A DNA stretch of 64,000 nucleotides, from the NCBI RefSeq assembly GCF_000828085.3, contig NZ_JXCA02000005.1:32382-96381 (forward strand). Reading direction: 5' to 3'. The notes under the pieces were generated by a model. The model saw only the letters and a list, made by a program, of their open reading frames with translations, ran no database searches and was not told the origin of the DNA. Source of the DNA: Scytonema tolypothrichoides VB-61278. Its GTDB lineage: Bacteria; Cyanobacteriota; Cyanobacteriia; Cyanobacteriales; Nostocaceae. The position numbers and the translations under genes are program-made. Positions 59,887 through 64,000 of the stretch are shown one piece after another (position 1 is the first letter of the stretch; each line of letters begins with the position of its first letter).

Positions 59887-60216
59887 ATGAGTAAGTGTAC
59901 TACATATTACATTCAAGCCCAGCAAATAGACCAACTTGTCGAGTATTTTGGCACAACACTAGAAAAACTTACCCCGGTTGATAAGCTGGCATTGCGGGCA
60001 ACATTAGCATGTTGGCTGTTTCACTTAGAAGTGGCTGATTTAGGTGAGTAGACTTTAAATCATGCTTTAGAAGATACAATGCAGGGATACTCAGAAGACT
60101 GCCAAGTTAACCTAAAAAAGGCAATTGCAATTTTAGAGGGTATTGGGAGAGGCGAAGCAGAGGGACTAATCGAAGCTCTTACAGATCAACTGCGTTGGCG
60201 TAATACAGGATACTAA
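59887..60216 (+). pseudogene. 110-codon gene with an in-frame TAG
   Basis: MSKCTTYYIQAQQIDQLVEY then FGTTLEKLTPVDKLALRATL ends at TAG (60,049-60,051), but the same frame continues through TLNHALEDTMQGYSEDCQVN to RWRNTGY and TAA at 60,214. Both halves look like one small helical protein. The stop may be a recent mutation or sequencing error. The family is not recognised. It may have been paired with the upstream nuclease-like gene. Confidence 0.55.
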
Positions 60217-60228
60217 CCTTCTCTGCCT

Positions 60229-60381
60229 ATACCGAAATTAGTTTAAGTTCCCTTAATCGTTCTTGGAGATTCACTACTTCAACCTCCCAGAATTTTTCCA
60301 TTGCCACATAAAGCTTTTCAAACTCTGCTAGCTCGCTTTCTGCAAGGAGGCTTATTCTTTGCTCAAGTTCAACTTCATCTA
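60229..60381 (-). pseudogene. possible gene fragment without start
   Basis: Minus-strand frame reading VDEVELEQRISLLAESELAE and FEKLYVAMEKFWEVEVVNLQ to LISV, preceded immediately by a stop codon and no usable start. Helical coding-like sequence, but weak support. Confidence 0.3.
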
Positions 60382-60411
60382 CTTAATATTTCTCATCTAA
60401 TTGGTTAAATG

Positions 60412-60690
60412 CTATTCCGTATTTAACTTATAGGCTAAATAGTTCCTGTGAAGGGAACACTTTTGTTTGGTTGTAGATACTTTATTTTTGCTCTTGTCAG
60501 ATGTCCGAATCTTGGATTTTTCAGTTAATGTTTCGGTTGTTGCTACTGTATGTTTTATAGATGTAGTGCAGTTGCAGTGTTTTTCAAAAGCGACGGATAT
60601 CTCTAACAAAAATTGGAAAATAAAGAGACTAGAGAATCCGTAAATAAGAATGAAGAGAAGTCCCGTCAGCATAGATTGTGCTAATTCCAT
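60412..60690 (-). CDS. small membrane protein, 92 residues
   Basis: One N-terminal membrane helix (LTGLLFILIYGFSSLFIFQF) followed by a basic polar tail (KSKIRTSDKSKNKVSTTKQK). Not recognised. Could be a small plasmid membrane protein. Confidence 0.4.
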   Translation of the reverse strand: MELAQSMLTGLLFILIYGFSSLFIFQFLLEISVAFEKHCNCTTSIKHTVATTETLTEKSKIRTSDKSKNKVSTTKQKCSLHRNYLAYKLNTE

Positions 60691-60905
60691 GATTCTAACT
60701 CCTGTTGATATAAATAGTAACTAGCTATTTTCTGAAGCGATATCCGAGCTTTCTATTTACATCAAGCGTTAGCTTATGTGGTTGTTAATAGCTACCGCAA
60801 TTTCAAACCTAGCAGCTTCAAATCTCAGGTATACCCCTCCAATTCTACAAAATCAACTGACTACGAGTATATCTTCAATTGATTTGTCTTAAATTACTGG
60901 TTTTG

Positions 60906-61208
60906 TTACCATAAAGAGAGTTGCCCTGGTGATATGTTTCCCCGTCGTCGCGTATGGAACAGCATGTGGCAGCTGCTGCATAAAGCCGCAAGATTTTCGT
61001 TTCGATTGTCCTCGGGCGTGTAATTCCAGTGGTGGACAACTAATGTTTTGATGCTACGTTCCCTACGAGATAATCCTTCTTTTTTATCAGTTGGACGTAA
61101 GCATTGCATACCGCAGCGCGTGCATTTCCAGTCAGATTTTGATTTGACCTCAAGCGCGATAGTATCCCAGTTTAAAGGATAGCGGTTGCGGTTTTTGCCA
61201 GTCATCAA
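60906..61208 (-). CDS. HNH endonuclease family protein
   Basis: A 100-residue protein with the core HNH pattern: two CxxC zinc pairs (CTRCG; CSSCH), and LVVHHWNYTPEDNRNENLAA LCSSCHMLFH with His-His, Asn and His catalytic positions. Length fits free-standing small HNH proteins. No neighbouring intron core was seen around it. The target is unknown. Confidence 0.8.
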   Translation of the reverse strand: MMTGKNRNRYPLNWDTIALEVKSKSDWKCTRCGMQCLRPTDKKEGLSRRERSIKTLVVHHWNYTPEDNRNENLAALCSSCHMLFHTRRRGNISPGQLSLW

Positions 61209-61422
61209 TCAGTTCCTTTTGGGTTCTATGAAACTAATTCTGATTATACCGATAATATTTATCATTAATATACTTAGTTTTGTTATAGCAATCCTATCTG
61301 ATTTTTGTGAATCACAAAGTAGAGACGCTTAACGCTTAACGCTTAACTCTTAAGAAGGAATAAAGGTGTACCTAGCTTCGCAAAAATCAGAGGATGTTTT
61401 AAAAGTCGAAGTAGGTCAAAAA
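61209..61422. other. intergenic with (CGCTTAA) tandem repeats
   Basis: GCTTAACGCTTAACGCTTAAC at 61,325-61,350 and no gene. Confidence 0.4.
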
Positions 61423-61566
61423 TTATGCGAGGCGTCGAATCATAATACGTATCATTGCAATATAGATAAAAGTCTCTGAGGTTTCTGGTAGTCGTTCATA
61501 ATCTTTACTTAAACGCCGACACCAATTAAGCCCTACATAAGTCCGCTCTACAACAAGCGCGTTTAG
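61423..61566 (-). pseudogene. IS5-type transposase C-terminal remnant
   Basis: The minus frame reads [45 protein letters not shown] and stops. This is the conserved C-terminus of cyanobacterial IS5-type transposases (VVERTFAW...[12 protein letters not shown]). Only about 47 codons remain, so inactive. Confidence 0.8.
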
Positions 61567-61599
61567 GTAAATGGACAAAACCTTTCAACTCTTGGGGTC

Positions 61600-61806
61600 G
61601 AAGAACAATTATCATAGTCTTCTTCAGGCCCGCAGTTAAACATATTTTGTTTTTCGTAAAATCTTTCAGCCCTTGGTAGGGAATGCAGCCCAACTCTACC
61701 TTCTAACCCTAACTCAACACTTCTAAGGAATTGCGAAATTTAATAGTGCTTTACCAACACCTTTAAATTGAGGTGAACATTGAATTTCGATAAATTCAAG
61801 GTCTTA
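61600..61806 (-). pseudogene. GNAT-type acetyltransferase fragment, frameshifted
   Basis: Minus strand: DLEFIEIQCSPQFKGVGKAL LNFA fits the GNAT acetyl-CoA motif (RGVGK type); after a frameshift near 61,725, LGLEGRVGLHSLPRAERFYE KQNMFNCGPEEDYDN follows, as in cyanobacterial GNAT proteins. N-terminal part missing. Inactive. Confidence 0.65.
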
Positions 61807-61929
61807 GCGCTTGGGCATGATCACTGCCGTCGCAAATTGTGTTGATATGTAACAACTTTGACAATTTTGGACACAATTAATACTCAGTAAATTACTGTAT
61901 TCCGCCAAACCTTTTATAATCAGCTTGTC

Positions 61930-61947
61930 GATATCAACAATGATATC
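61930..61947. promoter_or_regulatory. GATATC palindromic site before the intron-split gene
   Basis: GATATCAACAATGATATC ends two bases before the ATG. A second copy with one difference lies inside the gene at 62,094-62,111. It may be an autoregulatory site for the encoded small protein, or a repeat. Confidence 0.4.
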
Positions 61948-61949
61948 AA

Positions 61950-62215
61950 ATGCCAGACCAAAAGTCTCCACCAAGCGAAATGATTCGTGTGCCCGTTCCA
62001 CTCATTGGGGTGGTTCGGCGACTATCAAAGTTACACAGGCAGGGTCATACAATTGCCTTGCTGCAAGCCTTAGAGGAATTGCTACTCCGATTTGATATCA
62101 ATAATGATATCGATGTAACGGCAGGCAATAAATCAGTCAAACAGCTAGAGGAGAAGCTCTTGAAACTGGAATCCCATCTTACCGCTCAAGGCTCTTCGGT
62201 AGAAACAAAACTAGA
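61950..62215 (+). pseudogene. small cyanobacterial protein gene interrupted by a group II intron
   Basis: The frame starts MPDQKSPPSEMIRVPVPLIG and encodes about 88 residues before the intron boundary at 62,216; the last codons of the open frame (to 62,246) are intron. The N-terminus followed by VVRRLSKLHRQGHTIALLQA LEELLLRF has ribbon-helix-helix or short helical regulator character, and a coiled coil follows. The 3' exon would lie beyond the window. If both introns splice, the gene may still be expressed. Confidence 0.6.
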
Positions 62216-62343
62216 GTGCGATTCGTTGCTAGGTGAATCTCGGTAATCAGCCCGAAAATAACCTAGCCAACCCCAAGCATAAGCATAGGGTTGAACTCCG
62301 GAAAGGATGAAGGTGAAAGCCCTTCCCCTCAAACTCAGAGGTG

Positions 62344-62686
62344 ACTCCCTACCTGCCCACAGTGAGTGAACTCGGAATTTCACAGGCTGAAGCTGGGAAC
62401 AGGGCACAATCAGACGGCTGTTATGGGCTGACACCTGTCTCTTATAACCATCTAGATGTGTATAAGAGAACTCCTTATCTGCCCACAGTGACCGAACTCG
62501 GAATTCCGGAGGCTGAAGCTGGGAACAGGGCACAATCAGACGGCTGTTATGGGCTGACACCTGTCTCTTATAACCATCTAGATGTGTATAAGAGAACTCC
62601 TTATCTGCCCACAGTGACCGAACTCGGAATTCCGGAGGCTGAAGCTGGGAACAGGGCGCAATCAGACGGTCGTTATGGGCTGACAC
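62344..62686. repeat. three 91-bp copies separated by Tn5 mosaic-end-like junctions (probable artefact)
   Basis: 91-bp copies at 62,344-62,434, 62,470-62,560 and 62,596-62,686. Between them, 35-bp junctions at 62,435-62,469 and 62,561-62,595 read CTGTCTCTTATAACCATCT then AGATGTGTATAAGAGA. This is the synthetic Tn5 mosaic end joined head to head, with two base differences and the terminal CAG missing. The natural intron presumably has one 91-bp copy. Not a natural tandem repeat. Confidence 0.85.
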
Positions 62687-63022
62687 TGGCGCTAAGCGGG
62701 AGTGTACAAGATGAAAAACAGAACCTAAAAAAGCAACCTATTGTTGAGCAGGGCATAACATAAAATCCCTGACTTCGCTAGAGATGAAATCCCGCCGATG
62801 AGTTCTAGTACAAACGGCAAGAGTAAGGGGTTCTAGCGGTTGAATTGGTTCCATCTGACGGCACAGAACAATCTCATCCGGGGAACGAAGAAAAACGAGT
62901 TAAAGGTCTTGGGAAAGGTCGAACCCCAGGTAAGCTAGACGAGCAGCAGAATTCCTTTAATTCGGGTAGGACAGCGAGTAATTTCGCTGAGGTGTTCAGA
63001 AAGTAGTCATTAGGAGTAGAGC

Positions 63023-63592
63023 ATGATTGGACACAGTAGAAATGCTAGTGAATCTTGGAGCAAATTACCCTGGAAGAAATTCCGACGCAATTTGTTTCGC
63101 CTACAAGTTCGGCTATTCAAAGCAGTCAAGGCAGGAGACATGCGGAAAGCGCGGTCACTCCAGAAACTGATTCTGAAATCCAAAGCTGCACGGTTATTGG
63201 CTATTCGACAAGTAACTCAACTAAATGCTGGTAAAAAGACTGCGGGTATGGATGGGAAAGCGTCCTTAACTATTGAAGAACGCCTTACGCTTGAGGAACT
63301 CCTCAAGAAATCTTACCTTAATTGGCATCATAGCAAATTAAGACAAATCCCAATACCCAAGAAAGACGGTAAAACCAGAATTCTAAAAGTCCCTACTATC
63401 GCGGATAGAGCATGGCAATGCCTTGTGAAATACGCACTCTTACCAGCACACGAGGCAACTTTCCATGCAAGGAGTTACGGGTTCAGAGCAGGACGTTCCA
63501 CGCATGACGCGCAAAAGTACTTGTTCACAAACCTGCAATCCAATCACAATGGAATAGAAAAACGAGTCATAGAACTCGATATCGAAAAATGC
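63023..63592 (+). pseudogene. ltrA: group II intron reverse transcriptase, N-terminal part
   Basis: 190 residues of the intron-encoded protein: N-terminal NLFRLQVRLFKAVKAGDMRK, RT-0 region VTQLNAGKKTAGMDGKASLT, RT-1 IPKKDGKTRILKVPTIADRA, RT-2 SYGFRAGRSTHDAQKYLF and the start of RT-3 (RVIELDIEKC). In the family this continues FDRI...YADD, but here a second intron begins right after the cysteine codon; the open frame ends at 63,610 in intron sequence. Confidence 0.9.
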
Positions 63593-64000
63593 GTGCGCCG
63601 CGACAGTTAACGCGGTATCCCCAACGAAGTTGGGAGGGACTAAGAAGAACGTCCCTAAGTCAATCAACTTACCTAGAGTCAAAAGACAAAAGGAACAACA
63701 GCATGTTGGTAAAGCCGGGAATAGAGAGAAGGCGTTAAAAACTATTGCTCGGCAAGGCTTGTGTGACAAGGTGAAGGTTAAACTACCTGAAGCCCAATTC
63801 TGACGGTATAAGCGATTGCCTATTCCTACAACGCCTAAAAGGAATAATCGTTTGTGTGTAGTTTTAAGCATTTGAACCACACAACTTCTTCAAACGAAGT
63901 CAGCCACCGATGAGATGGCTTAACGAATGAGTGGGACACCTAAATCACACTATTACGTACCGAGTTGATGAAGCGCGGGATGGTCTACGGGACGCGAGTC
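63593..64000 (+). mobile_element. second group II intron inserted in the first intron's RT gene
   Basis: GTGCGCCGCGACAGTTAACG at 63,593 has a group II 5' end. It is followed by typical domain I phrases (GGTATCCCCAACGAAGTTGG, GTAAAGCCGGGAATAGAGAG, GAGTGGGACACC). It differs clearly from the first intron. The insertion point is between the cysteine and expected phenylalanine codons of the RT. It runs past the window end, so its own ORF and domains V/VI are not visible. Confidence 0.75.

Larger units (their letters stand above)
62216..64000 (+). mobile_element. group II intron, 5' part, interrupted and running off the window
   Basis: GTGCGATTCGTTGC at 62,216 fits a group II 5' end (GUGYG) and is followed by structured domain I-III-like sequence and a reverse transcriptase ORF in the domain IV position (63,023). 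The ORF is cut at 63,592 by another GTGCG-starting sequence. No domain V was seen within the window, as the rest lies outside. Confidence 0.75.

Noticed and set aside
62186-62763. 140- and 166-codon ORFs with repeated peptide units on both strands
   Set aside because: They are produced by the tandem copies joined through Tn5 mosaic-end-like sequence inside a group II intron; no protein family is recognisable.
1-64000. tRNA or rRNA genes
   Set aside because: No cloverleaf with conserved T-loop or rRNA core sequence was noticed by eye; a tRNAscan run would be decisive.

Overview
The window looks like part of a large cyanobacterial plasmid, most likely from a filamentous Nostocales-type host. 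The reasons are GCGATCGC (HIP1) octamers scattered through genes and spacers, many small dispersed and heptanucleotide repeats of the kind known from Nostoc/Anabaena, and gene families typical of such plasmids (VirB/Tra secretion genes, ParM- and ParA-type partition, prim-pol, MobD-like ATPases, Ycf46 ATPase, DUF4351). No rRNA, tRNA, CRISPR array or core metabolic gene was recognised.

Layout. 0-1.5 kb: a transposase fragment (IS701 type) has cut off an iscB gene that is also frameshifted; its upstream omega-RNA-like region remains. 1.5-4.3 kb (minus): a replication cluster with two winged-helix proteins and DnaB helicase; the middle gene carries five 21-bp palindromic repeats that look like iterons. 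4.6-10.7 kb: regulator, palindromic elements, IS630 remnant, and a cluster of one unknown gene, two related P-loop ATPases and a membrane protein. 10.8-17.4 kb: a nearly intact Tn3-family transposon with perfect 53-bp inverted repeats, flanked by two unrelated truncated genes. 18-25.1 kb: three partition-type modules side by side: ParM/ParR-like (minus), a second actin-like ATPase (plus) with a possible acidic adaptor, and ParA/ParB with parS-like sites. 25.7-33 kb: SSB and an SSB-tailed partner, prim-pol primase, and small phage/plasmid-type genes. 33-38.4 kb: small regulators, a NYN nuclease and DUF4351. 38.7-55.5 kb (minus): a type IV secretion/conjugation operon in the order VirB2, B3, B4, B5, B6, B8, B10, B9-like, an unknown, VirD4 and an unknown large protein. 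56.5-58.9 kb: DUF192 and Ycf46-like ATPase. 59-64 kb: small nuclease genes, decayed transposase and acetyltransferase pieces, and a gene split by a group II intron that is itself interrupted by a second group II intron at the window end.

How it fits together. Prim-pol, DnaB, SSB and the repeat-bearing replication proteins can build a replisome; the ParAB and actin-like modules would segregate a low-copy replicon; the VirB/VirD4 genes would transfer it. No relaxase is visible; only a truncated MobC-like gene remains beside the Tn3 transposon. VirB11 and VirB1 were not seen.

The most interesting unexplained signals are: (1) four hairpins in two pairs (24.8-25.0 and 56.1-56.3 kb) with a conserved loop motif but different, internally complementary stems; (2) iteron-like palindromes inside a coding sequence; (3) two hairpins with compensating stems beside the primase gene; (4) two actin-like ATPases plus ParAB at one locus; (5) nested group II introns. 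One signal is probably technical: three 91-bp copies joined by two 35-bp sequences nearly identical to a Tn5 mosaic-end dimer at 62.34-62.69 kb suggest a library or assembly artefact.
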